A DNA stretch of 64,000 nt from assembly GCA_004552485.1 (NCBI GenBank), contig SFOH01000002.1, positions 14,243 through 78,242 of the forward strand, given 5' to 3'. Each line of letters begins with the position of its first letter. Position 1 is the first letter of the stretch. Both the position numbers and the translations under genes were made by a program. Below the pieces are notes generated by a model that saw only the letters and a program-made list of their open reading frames with translations, searched no databases and was not told the DNA's origin. Of this stretch, positions 33,058-42,481 are shown one piece after another. The DNA is from Bacteroidales bacterium. Lineage in GTDB: Bacteria; Bacteroidota; Bacteroidia; Bacteroidales; Muribaculaceae.

Positions 33058-34416
33058 TCAGAACGAGAACTGGACGAGCGCGCCGACACGCTGGGCGTTG
33101 CGGGCGTCGCCGGAGAAGTTCTTGCGGCGGCCCCAGTCGTATTCGATTGCGGCCTGGAAGCGCGGACGCGGATTCCAGAAAAGGTTGACGGCGCCGGAGA
33201 GGCCGTAGTTGTACTCGTCGGGTTGCTTGAAGCGACCGGCCAGGAGGGCGCTTTTCGAGAAGGAGACGCTGGCGAAGACGCGCGGCGTGATGTCGTACTG
33301 GAGGCCGACGCAGAAACCGTAGGAGCGCGGCATGAACATACGGCCGGGACGGTCGGGGTCGTTCAGCAGGTCGTAGCGGCCGAAGAGCAGGTCGGTGCCC
33401 ACGCCCTCGTTGCCGCGGCCGTAGTTGAGGGTGCCGTAGAAGGTCATGGCGGGCATGGGGTGCATGACCGTCGAGAGCAAGAGGCCGTAGCCGCAGAGCG
33501 TGTGGTTCTTGGCGGCGATGAGGTCGCGGTAGTTGAGCGAGCGGGCGATGGCGGCGAGGCGCACATGGCTGGTGCGACCCCATTCATACTGCACGAAGGC
33601 GGCGCCGTCAGGGAGCCAGTTGCTGACTTTGCCGGTGGTGACATTGTCGATGCGCTCGGTGGTGGAGGGCATCTCGGCGCTGACGGCGAAGACCCAGTTG
33701 CGGTGGACGCGCGGCATCCAGCGAAGAAGCACATTGACGGGCGCAATCTTGTTGCTGGGGCCCTGAGCATCGACGGTGGGCGGCAGGGCGGCGGGGTCGG
33801 AGTAGGTGGACGGAGCATAGCCGACGGTCCAGTCATCGAAGGTGGCGTAGGCTTTCTTGAGCTTGAATCCCACGCCGTCATAGCCGTTGAAGTTGCACTC
33901 GATGTATAGGCCATAACTGCCCACAATGCGTTGTGAACCAATTACTTTGAAGTAGAGCGTCGTTCCGGCGGGAGTGGCGCCTATCTTGCGCATATTCTCC
34001 GGATTGGCGGGCACGGGAATTGTGATGGGCGCGAATGCCGAAGTGCTAACGGCGCCGCCCCAGTCATAGTAGCCGCGCATGCGCACGCAGCCGCCGATGC
34101 CCATGGCCAGCCGGTCGTCGCGGCTCAGGAACATGAAGTAGGGCGCGTCGGGCGACTGAGTGTGGTGGAACTGATCGTAGTAGTAGCGCAGCAGCAGGTT
34201 CATGGCCGTGGAATCGGGACCGTTGATGACGCCGGCGGCTGTCGTCGGCGCATCAGTGTCGTGCGAACCCATGTATATGATGCGTGTGTTGTGCATAAGC
34301 GAGTCGCGGAAGTCCTCGCGTGTGCTGTGATAGTCTTCTGCAAACTTCTGTGACTCAGCCGATAAGGTGGCTGTGGCGGCCATGGCTGCGAGCAACAGAA
34401 TGTGGCGTTGTTTCAT
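33058..34416 (-). CDS. DcaP-like outer-membrane porin
   Basis: The product (452 residues from MKQRHILLL) has a signal peptide ending at LSAES and a long beta-rich body with GGCVRMRGYYDWGGAVSTSA and SYGLYIECNFNGYDGVGFKL, ending VGALVQFSF. This matches DcaP-family trimeric porins, which admit small solutes. A start at 34425 would add MLK. The frame runs upstream to 34554 without export character and across the trmN6 start. The region 34426-34547 is a short divergent gap. Confidence 0.75.
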   Translation of the reverse strand: MKQRHILLLAAMAATATLSAESQKFAEDYHSTREDFRDSLMHNTRIIYMGSHDTDAPTTAAGVINGPDSTAMNLLLRYYYDQFHHTQSPDAPYFMFLSRDDRLAMGIGGCVRMRGYYDWGGAVSTSAFAPITIPVPANPENMRKIGATPAGTTLYFKVIGSQRIVGSYGLYIECNFNGYDGVGFKLKKAYATFDDWTVGYAPSTYSDPAALPPTVDAQGPSNKIAPVNVLLRWMPRVHRNWVFAVSAEMPSTTERIDNVTTGKVSNWLPDGAAFVQYEWGRTSHVRLAAIARSLNYRDLIAAKNHTLCGYGLLLSTVMHPMPAMTFYGTLNYGRGNEGVGTDLLFGRYDLLNDPDRPGRMFMPRSYGFCVGLQYDITPRVFASVSFSKSALLAGRFKQPDEYNYGLSGAVNLFWNPRPRFQAAIEYDWGRRKNFSGDARNAQRVGALVQFSF

Positions 34417-34535
34417 TTTAAGCATAGTGTGACGAACTGATATGTGTGTCCTTTTTGTGATGATTTTCTTATTTCTTAACACGCGGCAGGCGTTAATGTT
34501 TACGGATTTATGAGGCAGATATACGAAATAATGAG

Positions 34536-34543
34536 TAATTTTG
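34536..34543 (+). promoter_or_regulatory. TAATTTTG box directly before trmN6
   Basis: TAATTTTG is followed by four bases and the ATG at 34548, so transcription should begin at or beside the start codon. The -33 position reads TTTATG, a weak match. Confidence 0.55.
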
Positions 34544-34547
34544 CAGT

Positions 34548-35282
34548 ATGGCATTTAAGTTTAAGCAGTTCAGAGTCGAAGACGGCCGGTGCGCCATGAA
34601 GGTAGGCACAGACGCGGTGTTGCTCGGGGCATGGGCTCCGGGCGGTGAGCACGTGCGCGCGCTCCTCGATGCCGGCGCCGGCTGCGGCGTCGTGGCGTTG
34701 CTGATGGCCGGGCGGTGTCCGCAGGCTCGCGTTGCTGCTGTCGAACTTGACCCGGCAGCTGCCGAAGACTGCCGCGCGAACGTGGCCGCCTCACCCTGGG
34801 CCAACCGAATAAGCGTTGAATGTCAGGATGTTACTGCCTATCAACCGGCGGAGCCCGTCGACCTGCTCGTCTCCAATCCGCCATTCTTCACGGAAACACT
34901 TCGCGCTCCCGACCAACGCCGTGCGGCGGCACGTCATGGCGACGTTCTCTCGCCTCTCACGGTCATCGACTTAGGCGCACGCTTTCTCTCCGACGACGGC
35001 CTCCTGGCCATGATTACCGACTGCCGCAGCCGCGACGACATCCTCTTCCACGCCGCCCTGCGTCAGCTCAATCCGCTGAGAATTACTGCGGTATCTTCGC
35101 GCGCGGGCAAGCCTCCCTTCCGCCTTCTCTGGCTCATGGGCCGCCACTCGGGGCCGCTCGTCACCGACACTCTTGCCATCCGCACAGCCGACAATGCCTG
35201 GTCACCCGAATACGCCGACCTCGTCTCACCCTACTACCTGCGCATGCCCGGCACAAACGATAATAAACGAACAACCGAATAA
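34548..35282 (+). CDS. trmN6: tRNA1(Val) (adenine37-N6)-methyltransferase
   Basis: The enzyme methylates A37 of valine tRNA using SAM. The 244-residue product begins FKFKQFRVEDGRCAMKVGTD, typical of YfiC, with LDAGAGCGVVALLMA as SAM motif I and SNPPFF as the N6-adenine catalytic motif. The mRNA is probably leaderless. The next gene begins five bases after the stop. Confidence 0.9.
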   Translation: MAFKFKQFRVEDGRCAMKVGTDAVLLGAWAPGGEHVRALLDAGAGCGVVALLMAGRCPQARVAAVELDPAAAEDCRANVAASPWANRISVECQDVTAYQPAEPVDLLVSNPPFFTETLRAPDQRRAAARHGDVLSPLTVIDLGARFLSDDGLLAMITDCRSRDDILFHAALRQLNPLRITAVSSRAGKPPFRLLWLMGRHSGPLVTDTLAIRTADNAWSPEYADLVSPYYLRMPGTNDNKRTTE

Positions 35283-35286
35283 GATA

Positions 35287-36141
35287 ATGACACTCACACT
35301 GACACTCGGAAAGAGAATCGCCTTCTTCGCCTGCATCACGCTGTTCTGCTACATGCTCATGGCGCTGCTGTTGCAATTAGTGCTCGGACACACCGGCCAA
35401 CAGACCGTGTGGCTGCGCATAATGGCCGTCGCCCAGGACCTCATCATGTTCATCCTGCCCGCCCTCGTCACCGCACTCTTCTGCACGCGCTTGCCTGCGC
35501 AGTTCCTGGCCATCAACAGCGGCATCCCGCGCGGCATGACAATCATCGCCGTCTGCACGCTCATCTGCTCCATCCCCGCCATGAACGCACTCATCATGTG
35601 GAACGAGTCGATACACCTCCCCGGCAACCTCGAGGCCACTTTCCGCGCCGCCGAAGAAGCCGCGCAGGCCCAGGTGACGCTCCTCCTCGGCCCGAATACC
35701 ATCATGAACTTCATCGTCAGCCTCCTCATCGTCGGCGTCCTTGCCGGCCTCAGCGAGGAACTATTCTTCCGTGGCGCCTTCCAGCGGCTGCTGACCACCG
35801 GGCGCTGGAACGTGCACACCGCCGTCTGGCTCGTCGCCTTCATCTTCTCGGCCGTTCACATGCAGTTCTACGGATTCTTCCCGCGCATGCTCCTCGGCGC
35901 TTTCTTCGGATATGCCCTCGTGTGGTCGGGCTCGCTGTGGCTGCCCGTCATCCTCCACGTCCTCAACAACAGCGTCTACATCTTCGGCCGCTATTTCTTA
36001 GGCGACGACATGGCCAATGCTTCCGCCGTGGACACCATCGGCGCCGACTCCATACCCCTCATCGTCATCTCCGTCGTGCTCACCGCCCTGGGCCTCACCA
36101 TCCTCTACCGTCGCCGTGTGCGCCCGGACGCGGAGAATTGA
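35287..36141 (+). CDS. CPBP-family intramembrane metalloprotease
   Basis: The 284-residue product has about eight membrane helices. EELFFRGAFQR (paired Glu, Arg), HMQFYGFFPRM and HVLNNSVYI are the three motifs of the CAAX-protease / bacteriocin-processing (CPBP, PF02517) family. Its targets are unknown. ATG 35287 gives MTLTLTLGKRIAFF, a natural start before the first helix; upstream frame overlaps trmN6. Confidence 0.88.
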   Translation: MTLTLTLGKRIAFFACITLFCYMLMALLLQLVLGHTGQQTVWLRIMAVAQDLIMFILPALVTALFCTRLPAQFLAINSGIPRGMTIIAVCTLICSIPAMNALIMWNESIHLPGNLEATFRAAEEAAQAQVTLLLGPNTIMNFIVSLLIVGVLAGLSEELFFRGAFQRLLTTGRWNVHTAVWLVAFIFSAVHMQFYGFFPRMLLGAFFGYALVWSGSLWLPVILHVLNNSVYIFGRYFLGDDMANASAVDTIGADSIPLIVISVVLTALGLTILYRRRVRPDAEN

Positions 36142-36152
36142 CAGAAATTTTG

Positions 36153-36160
36153 TATCTTTG
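36153..36160 (+). promoter_or_regulatory. TATCTTTG box of the RelA/SpoT gene
   Basis: TATCTTTG lies 58 bases before the ATG; no TTTG at the usual spacing. Confidence 0.5.
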
Positions 36161-36217
36161 CACACAGAAGGATGCCCGAGCATCCCAACGAATAGGTACG
36201 GTTATCTATAATTCACT

Positions 36218-38437
36218 ATGAGTCAAATTCTTACACCCGAGGAGCGGCAGACGCTCGAGACCAAGTTCGCCCGGCTGCGCACGCTCATGGAGCCGTTCTT
36301 GCAGGAGGACGACGACTGGCGGCTCGCCGCCGCCCTCACTCCCCCCGCCGACAGCGAGGCCGCATACACCCGCGACGCCTTCGGCCTCCATCCCCTGGAT
36401 CTGGCCATCGACACCGCCATCGTCCTCTGCGACATGGTGAGCCCCGACCGCAGCATGGTCATCGCCGTGCTCCTGCGCGAAGCCGTCCACGCCGGACTTC
36501 TCACCGAAGACAAGGTGCGCGCCGACTGGGGCGACGATATCGCAGACATTGTCTCGCGCCTGAGCCGCGCCCTCTCCCTGTACGAGCGTCACGCCACCGT
36601 CGAGAGCGACAACTTCCGCCGTCTTCTGCTCACCTTTGCCGAAGACCTGCGCGTCATCATACTCATGATCTCCGGACGCCTTGCCCTCATGGAGGCCATC
36701 AACCACCACCCCGACGAGAAACGCGTGGCGCAGGTTGCCTACGAGAGCGGCTACCTCTACGCTCCGCTCGCCCATCGCCTCGGACTCTACGCCATCAAGT
36801 CGCGCCTCGAGGACCTCTCGCTCAAATACACTGACCGCGAAACCTTCACCTCCATCGCCCGCAAGCTCAATCAGACGAAGGTGCGCCGCGACGCCTATAT
36901 CGCCGACTTTATCGCCCCCGTCAAAGCCAAGCTCGAAGCCGAGGGACTCAAGTTCGACATCAAAGGCCGCACAAAGTCAATCTACTCCATCTGGAACAAG
37001 ATAAAGAAGCAGAAGACCGACGTCGACCACATTTACGACCTCTTCGCCATCCGCGTCATCATCGACGCACCTCCCGAGCGCGAGAAGGCCGAGTGCTGGC
37101 TGGCCTACTCCATCGTCACGGACATGTACCGCCCCAACCCCGCGCGCATGAAGGACTGGATTTCCATCCCCAAGACCAACGGTTACGAGAGCCTGCACAT
37201 CACCGTCAAGGGCCCCGAAGACCGCTGGGTCGAGGTGCAGATTCGCACACGCCGCATGGACGAAGTGGCCGAGAAAGGTCTCGCCGCCCACTGGCGTTAT
37301 AAAGGCGTCAAGGCCGAGCAGGGCCTCGACGTGTGGATGAAGAACGTGCGCGACATCCTCGAGACCGCCGACACCGGTCCCATGGAGCTCATGAAGAATA
37401 TGAAGATGGACGTCTACAACAAGGAGGTCTTCGTCTTTACCCCCAAGGGCGACCTCTACCGCCTACCCCAGGGCGCAACCGTCCTCGACTTCGCCTTCAA
37501 CATCCACACCGGCCTCGGTTGCCGCTGCATCGGCGCGCGCGTCAACGACCGCAACTGCCGCATCAACCACCGTCTCTCCTCCGGCGACACCGTCGACATA
37601 CTCACCTCCAACACTCAAGCGCCCAAGCGCGACTGGCTCAACTTCGTCGTCACCTCCAAGGCGCGCAACAAGATTCGCACGGCCCTCAAAGAGCAGGAGA
37701 GCCGTACCGCCGAACTCGGCAAAGAGCTGCTTCAGCGCCGCTTCAAGAACCGCAAAATCGAGATTGACGAAGCCGCCCTCACACGCCTCATCAAGCGCGT
37801 CGGCTACAAAACCGCCACCGAGTTTTTCGCACGCCTCGGCGAGGAGACCCTCGATGTCAACTCCGTCGTCGACAGCTACCTGGAGCTCATGGAGAAGCCC
37901 GAGGCCGAGAAAGCCGTTAGCGCCGAGGAGTTCGTCATGCACACCCCCGCCGACCAGCAGCCCGACAACGACATCCTCGAAATCAGCTCCGGCGACGGCA
38001 TCGTCAAAGGCCTCAACTACAAACTCGCACGGTGCTGCAACCCCATCTACGGCGACCATGTCTTCGGTTTCATCTCCTCCGAGGGCGTCGTCAAAATCCA
38101 CCGCAAGGACTGCCCCAACGCCGCGAACATCCGCGAGCGCTATCCCTACCGTCTCATCCGCGTGCGCTGGAGCGGCAAGTTCGGCGGACAGATGGCCGCC
38201 ACGCTCCAGATCATCGGCAACGATGACATCGGAATCGTCACCAACATCTCCGCCATCATCAACCGCGAGAAAAACTGCTCGCTGCGCAACATCTCCATCA
38301 ACTCCCACGACGGAATGTTCGACGGCTATGTCACCGTTGGCACGGGCGGCAACGAAGCCCTCTCCGCCCTCATCAAGAAAATCCGCACCGTCAAGGGCGT
38401 CCGCGACGTCAAGCGCGTCGACCAGGGCGGCCGTTAA
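36218..38437 (+). CDS. RelA/SpoT homologue, (p)ppGpp synthetase with degenerate hydrolase domain
   Basis: The 739-residue product has the long RSH order: HD-like domain (about 50-190), synthetase (about 230-360), TGS (about 398-460, VFVFTPKGDLYRLPQG), helical and zinc-finger region with CCNP, and ACT (about 660-735). The hydrolase HDxxED motif reads REAVHA (87-92) and the later Asp of the LADRLHN motif is Gly153, so hydrolysis is unlikely. The synthetase keeps GYESLH and the charge motif RMKD (310-313), the RxKD form usual in bifunctional Rel/SpoT rather than ExDD of RelA. It should raise (p)ppGpp under starvation. Confidence 0.9.
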   Translation: MSQILTPEERQTLETKFARLRTLMEPFLQEDDDWRLAAALTPPADSEAAYTRDAFGLHPLDLAIDTAIVLCDMVSPDRSMVIAVLLREAVHAGLLTEDKVRADWGDDIADIVSRLSRALSLYERHATVESDNFRRLLLTFAEDLRVIILMISGRLALMEAINHHPDEKRVAQVAYESGYLYAPLAHRLGLYAIKSRLEDLSLKYTDRETFTSIARKLNQTKVRRDAYIADFIAPVKAKLEAEGLKFDIKGRTKSIYSIWNKIKKQKTDVDHIYDLFAIRVIIDAPPEREKAECWLAYSIVTDMYRPNPARMKDWISIPKTNGYESLHITVKGPEDRWVEVQIRTRRMDEVAEKGLAAHWRYKGVKAEQGLDVWMKNVRDILETADTGPMELMKNMKMDVYNKEVFVFTPKGDLYRLPQGATVLDFAFNIHTGLGCRCIGARVNDRNCRINHRLSSGDTVDILTSNTQAPKRDWLNFVVTSKARNKIRTALKEQESRTAELGKELLQRRFKNRKIEIDEAALTRLIKRVGYKTATEFFARLGEETLDVNSVVDSYLELMEKPEAEKAVSAEEFVMHTPADQQPDNDILEISSGDGIVKGLNYKLARCCNPIYGDHVFGFISSEGVVKIHRKDCPNAANIRERYPYRLIRVRWSGKFGGQMAATLQIIGNDDIGIVTNISAIINREKNCSLRNISINSHDGMFDGYVTVGTGGNEALSALIKKIRTVKGVRDVKRVDQGGR

Positions 38438-38465
38438 TCACTCATAACTAACACCTATTACCCAA

Positions 38466-39278
38466 ATGAAAGCGAAGCTCATCCTCCCCCTCATAGCCGC
38501 CGCGCTCATCGCCACCTCCTGCGGCAGCGGCGACCCCCGTCAGCAGCAGACCGACAGCGCCATGGCCATGAAAGTACGCGTCGACAGCGCCATCGCCGCC
38601 GGACAGTATGCCGAGGCCGTTGCCCTTATCGACACAATATCAAAGCGTTATCCCCTCGCCACCGACGTGCGCAAGAGCCTGATTCCCGTGCGCGCCAAGG
38701 CCATGGAGGACTCTATCGTCAAGGCCATCCCTCAGCTTGACCTCGGAATCGCCAACCTCAAAGGCGCCATCGACACCGAGCGCGCCAAATTTGTCTCGCA
38801 GAGCACCTCGGCCAACTTCCCGCCCGTACTCGTATACCGCGGCACCCAGGGCGCCATGACCGGCGGCGCGCGCATCCAGGCACGCGTCAGCACCGGCGAC
38901 GAAGAAGAGCTCAATCCGTGGTACCTCGCCGTCTCCGCCGGCAAAAACATCGGCATCAGCTCGCTGCAGGTCAGCACCCGCAGCGGCGCGCAGTTCACCG
39001 TCGCCGTTCCCGCTTCCGAGTATGAGCAGGCAACCGTGCCCATGGAGAATATGACTCCACTTGCACGCCATCTCAGCGACACCGGCGACGCCATCACCTC
39101 CATCACTGCCTCCGGCTCGCGCGGCACCGTCCGCATCCCCGTCACCGCAGCTCAGAGCGACGGCGTCACCGCCGCCTACCGCCTCGTCACCGCCCGCGAC
39201 TCGCTCCGCTCACTCCTCATGGTCCGCGAGAAAGCCGAGCGCATCCTCCAGCTCGCCCGCGACCAGTCCGTCAACTGA
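38466..39278 (+). CDS. Lipoprotein of unknown function
   Basis: The 270-residue product has a lipobox ATSC (Cys19) after a short hydrophobic leader, so it is a lipid-anchored envelope protein. A helical region (about 30-110) is followed by a strand-rich part (115-230, NPWYLAVSAGKNIGISSLQV) and a helical end. I do not recognise the family. It follows the RSH gene by 28 bases. Confidence 0.7.
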   Translation: MKAKLILPLIAAALIATSCGSGDPRQQQTDSAMAMKVRVDSAIAAGQYAEAVALIDTISKRYPLATDVRKSLIPVRAKAMEDSIVKAIPQLDLGIANLKGAIDTERAKFVSQSTSANFPPVLVYRGTQGAMTGGARIQARVSTGDEEELNPWYLAVSAGKNIGISSLQVSTRSGAQFTVAVPASEYEQATVPMENMTPLARHLSDTGDAITSITASGSRGTVRIPVTAAQSDGVTAAYRLVTARDSLRSLLMVREKAERILQLARDQSVN

Positions 39279-39289
39279 CGCACAGCCCG

Positions 39290-40297
39290 TTATTGACAAT
39301 AGGGCGGGAAGACGAAGTTGCGGTTGAGCCATGCGAAGACGGCCGTGTAGAGCGGCCGGCGCACGTCCGGAGCGCTCAGGAATAGGTCGTGCATGCCGCC
39401 TTCGACGGTCATCTCCGTCAGCGACGGCCCGAGCGTGCGGCCGAAACGTGCGATGTGCTCAACGTTGAGGACGGCGTCGCCGCGCTGGAACTCGGGCGTC
39501 CACTCCGAGCCATAGATGCTGCGCGCGCTGTGCATCAGCAGCGTAGGCACGAGTATGCGCTCGGGATTGAGCTTCAGCTCGGCCTGTGCGTTCATAATCA
39601 TGCGAATCCACCCCGCCGTGATAGGCCGCGGCTTTGCCGTTTTCCACTCGTAGTTATAATGCCACTCGCCGTGGAAATCGGCCGAGCAACTCTGCGCATA
39701 ACCGTCGATGGCGTTGCCCTGCGGAACGGCGATTCCCGGGAACGGGCCGCCCAACGTGCTCATCAGCGGCAGGAGTACCGACCGCATTACGCCTTTGAAG
39801 TTGAACTCCAGGAATGGGCTGTTCAGAATCACCGCGTCAACCATCGGCGACGGCTGAAAACTCATGTAGCAGGCAGCGATGAGTCCGCCTGTGCTGTGAC
39901 CCAAGAGCACGATATTCTCCACGCCGTTCTCGTGCATGACGTTGAGGGCCGAGTCGATGTCGGCATAATAGTCCGAGACACGGCGTGCCTGATAGGGACG
40001 GCGTCCGGGCAGCATGCTGCGGCCGTAGCCGTGGAGGTCGACGGCGTAGAAGTTGTAGAGTGAGTCGACGAATGTGTCGCCCATCTCCGCATTGAAGAAA
40101 TAGTCGTTGTAGCCATGGATGTAGAGCACGCCGCGATTGCCGGCGCATGGCGCTGTGCGTCGGATGACAGTGCAGCGGTCGCCGTCGGTGCGCTCCACGC
40201 GTGTGTATTCATAGCCGGGCAGCGAGTCGGGCGTCCATTCGCGCGCCGACGCGGCGAAGGCCGACAAAAGCACCACAAAGAGTAAGAGCTTGCGCAT
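39290..40297 (-). CDS. Exported alpha/beta hydrolase (lysophospholipase-like)
   Basis: The 335-residue product has a signal peptide (1-18). VLYIHGYNDYFF forms the oxyanion region and LLGHSTGGLIAAC the nucleophile elbow; GMHDLFLS near residue 310 supplies the catalytic His. The order fits the serine aminopeptidase S33 / monoacylglycerol lipase-like group (Hydrolase_4). It is likely periplasmic or surface-exposed. Substrate unknown. Confidence 0.82.
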   Translation of the reverse strand: MRKLLLFVVLLSAFAASAREWTPDSLPGYEYTRVERTDGDRCTVIRRTAPCAGNRGVLYIHGYNDYFFNAEMGDTFVDSLYNFYAVDLHGYGRSMLPGRRPYQARRVSDYYADIDSALNVMHENGVENIVLLGHSTGGLIAACYMSFQPSPMVDAVILNSPFLEFNFKGVMRSVLLPLMSTLGGPFPGIAVPQGNAIDGYAQSCSADFHGEWHYNYEWKTAKPRPITAGWIRMIMNAQAELKLNPERILVPTLLMHSARSIYGSEWTPEFQRGDAVLNVEHIARFGRTLGPSLTEMTVEGGMHDLFLSAPDVRRPLYTAVFAWLNRNFVFPPYCQ

Positions 40298-40352
40298 ACG
40301 CTAAGTATTAGGTTTGAGTGATGAGTTATGAAGGGGTAGGGGATATGCGAAA

Positions 40353-40387
40353 GCCGCTGCCCGCCGTAGTGAGGTGGGGGCAGCGGC
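40353..40387 (-). terminator. Hairpin after the DUF5606 gene
   Basis: GCCGCTGCCC (40353-40362) pairs perfectly with GGGCAGCGGC (40378-40387). Only TTT follows on the minus strand. Confidence 0.5.
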
Positions 40388-40413
40388 CATGTGAGTGTCA
40401 GGTGTGATGGGGA

Positions 40414-40899
40414 TTATTTCTCCTCGGCTTTCTTCTCGGCCTCGAAGGTCTCGGCGGCGGTAGCGGTGCCGGCGTCAGCGGCTTCGGCAGCCTTGTCCTC
40501 GGCGATTTCTTCGTTCTTGAAGTCGGAGATGCCGTTGGAGATGAGCAGGTTATACCACTGGAAAACTTTCTTGATGTCGGTGTTGTAGACACGCTCGGCG
40601 TCGAAGTCGGGAACGATTTCGGCGAAGTAGGCGCGCATCTTTTCGGGCGACTCAAAGGCCTTCACGTCGACGGTCTGGCCGCCGGTTTTCTCTTTGATAG
40701 CCTCGAAGACATCGTAGAGGGGGAGGTCTTCGCCGGTGGTGTAGATGGCGATGTCACCGAGCGACATCACTTTGTCGCGTGCGTAGGCGGGCATACGTTT
40801 GTGTGATGCGACGTCCTCGACGATGAGCATATTCTTGCCCTGTGACACCAGGGTATAGAGGCCGGGTTTGCCGGAGATAGAGAGAATTCTTTCTTTCAT
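40414..40899 (-). CDS. DUF5606 protein
   Basis: The 161-residue product begins MKERILSISGKPGLYTLVSQ and continues through an alpha/beta domain to about residue 130, then an acidic Ala/Glu-rich tail. This is the DUF5606 family found across Bacteroidota, with no known role; the first 50 residues resemble a small RNA- or protein-binding barrel, which is an inference. It has its own promoter and a 115-base leader. Confidence 0.78.
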   Translation of the reverse strand: MKERILSISGKPGLYTLVSQGKNMLIVEDVASHKRMPAYARDKVMSLGDIAIYTTGEDLPLYDVFEAIKEKTGGQTVDVKAFESPEKMRAYFAEIVPDFDAERVYNTDIKKVFQWYNLLISNGISDFKNEEIAEDKAAEAADAGTATAAETFEAEKKAEEK

Positions 40900-41020
40900 G
40901 ATGGGTAGTTAGGTGTTAGTGTTAGGTATGAAGTGTTAGATATTTGCTTATAGAAATAGAACAAAGCAGGGGCCTAAAAGTTTGGCGACAGATGCGAGCG
41001 CACGGGCGCCGCACGTTTTG

Positions 41021-41052
41021 CAAAATTAGTAAAACATTTTCAACCCTGCAAC
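41021..41052 (-). promoter_or_regulatory. Promoter of the DUF5606 gene
   Basis: On the minus strand TTG (in 41052-41049) and TAATTTTG (41028-41021), 20 bases apart. Confidence 0.65.
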
Positions 41053-41078
41053 CCCTGCGGCGTTTTTCCGGGCGCGAC

Positions 41079-42464
41079 TCAGCCGAAGAGAGCGCGGAAG
41101 GCGTCGGCGACGCGGGCGACGGGGTGGAGCCGGATGCTGAGCGAAGCCTGGTCGACGGCTTTGAGGCTGGAGGCGTCGCCGGGCACGAGTATGTCCGTGA
41201 GACCCAGGCGCTCGGCTTCGCGGATGCGCTCAGCGAGGCGTGTGACGGGGCGTATCTCGCCGCTTAGACCTACTTCGCCGGTCATGCTCCATCCACGAGG
41301 CACGGGCATGTCGACGTTGCTGGAGAGGATGGCGGCGATGACGCTGAGGTCGAGGGCGGGGTCGTTGACGCGCAGGCCGCCGGCGATATTCAGGAAGACG
41401 TCTTTGGCGCCGAGTTTGAAGCCGACGCGTTTTTCGAGGACGGCGAGGAGCATGTTCATGCGGCCGCGGTCGAAGCCGGTGACGGAGCGCTGGGGCGTGC
41501 CGTAGACGGCCGACGAGACAAGTGCCTGCGCCTCGACAAGGAGCGGGCGCGCGCCTTCGAGGGTTACGCCGATGGCGACGCCGGAGAGGGGCTCGGCCTC
41601 GGGGTCGGTGACGAGCAGGGCGGAGGGGTTGGTGACTTCGCGGAGGCCGCGCTGCGACATTTCGTAGATGCCGACTTCGGAGGTCGAGCCGAAGCGGTTT
41701 TTGATGCCGCGCAGCAGGCGGTACATGTAGCGGGAGTCGCCTTCGAACTGGAGAACGGCGTCGACGATGTGCTCCAGAACTTTGGGACCGGCGAGGGTGC
41801 CTTCTTTGTTGATGTGACCGATGAGGACAACCGGTGTGGCGGTGAGTTTGGCGTACTTCAGCAGCTGTGCGGCACACTCGCGCACCTGGCTGACCGAGCC
41901 GGCCGACGAGTCGAGGGCGTCGGTGGCGATGGTCTGTATGGAGTCGATGATGAGGATGCCGGGCTGGACAGCCTCGATGTGCTCGAAGATGCGTTCGAGG
42001 CTTGTCTCGCAGACGATGAAGACGTTGTCGGAGCCGCGGCCGATGCGGTCGGCGCGCATTTTTATCTGCGAGGCGCTCTCTTCGCCGGAGACGTAGAGGA
42101 TGGTGCGCGACTTGATGGCGAGGATGTTCTGGAGAACGAGTGTGCTCTTGCCGATGCCGGGTTCGCCTCCGACGAGGACGATTGAGCCGGGCACGAGACC
42201 GCCTCCGAGAACGCGGTTGAGCTCGGCTGACGGCATGCGTATGCGCTGCTCTTCGCCCACCTTAATCTCGCTGACGGCGACGGGTTCGGACTTGGCGAGT
42301 TCGGCGACGGGCGAGGGCGTGCGCGAGGCGGATGAGGTCGCGGCTGTGCGCTCTTCGACCATGGTGTTCCACTCGCCGCACTCGGGGCAGCGGCCGACCC
42401 ATTTCGGGGAGGTGGCGCCGCACGAGGTGCAGCCCCAGATGGTTTTGTATTTTGTCTTTGCCAT
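41079..42464 (-). CDS. radA: DNA repair protein RadA
   Basis: RadA is a RecA-like motor that helps process recombination intermediates. The 461-residue product has a zinc finger with CTSC and CPEC (residues 12-29), Walker A GGEPGIGKST, the KNRFGS motif, and a Lon-like C-terminal domain. ATG 42464 gives the standard start MAKTKYKTIWGCTSCG; the frame stays open far upstream as a shadow of the next two genes. It is the last gene of bioB-trmH-radA. Confidence 0.96.
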   Translation of the reverse strand: MAKTKYKTIWGCTSCGATSPKWVGRCPECGEWNTMVEERTAATSSASRTPSPVAELAKSEPVAVSEIKVGEEQRIRMPSAELNRVLGGGLVPGSIVLVGGEPGIGKSTLVLQNILAIKSRTILYVSGEESASQIKMRADRIGRGSDNVFIVCETSLERIFEHIEAVQPGILIIDSIQTIATDALDSSAGSVSQVRECAAQLLKYAKLTATPVVLIGHINKEGTLAGPKVLEHIVDAVLQFEGDSRYMYRLLRGIKNRFGSTSEVGIYEMSQRGLREVTNPSALLVTDPEAEPLSGVAIGVTLEGARPLLVEAQALVSSAVYGTPQRSVTGFDRGRMNMLLAVLEKRVGFKLGAKDVFLNIAGGLRVNDPALDLSVIAAILSSNVDMPVPRGWSMTGEVGLSGEIRPVTRLAERIREAERLGLTDILVPGDASSLKAVDQASLSIRLHPVARVADAFRALFG

Positions 42465-42481
42465 TTTTTTGGGAGGGGGGA

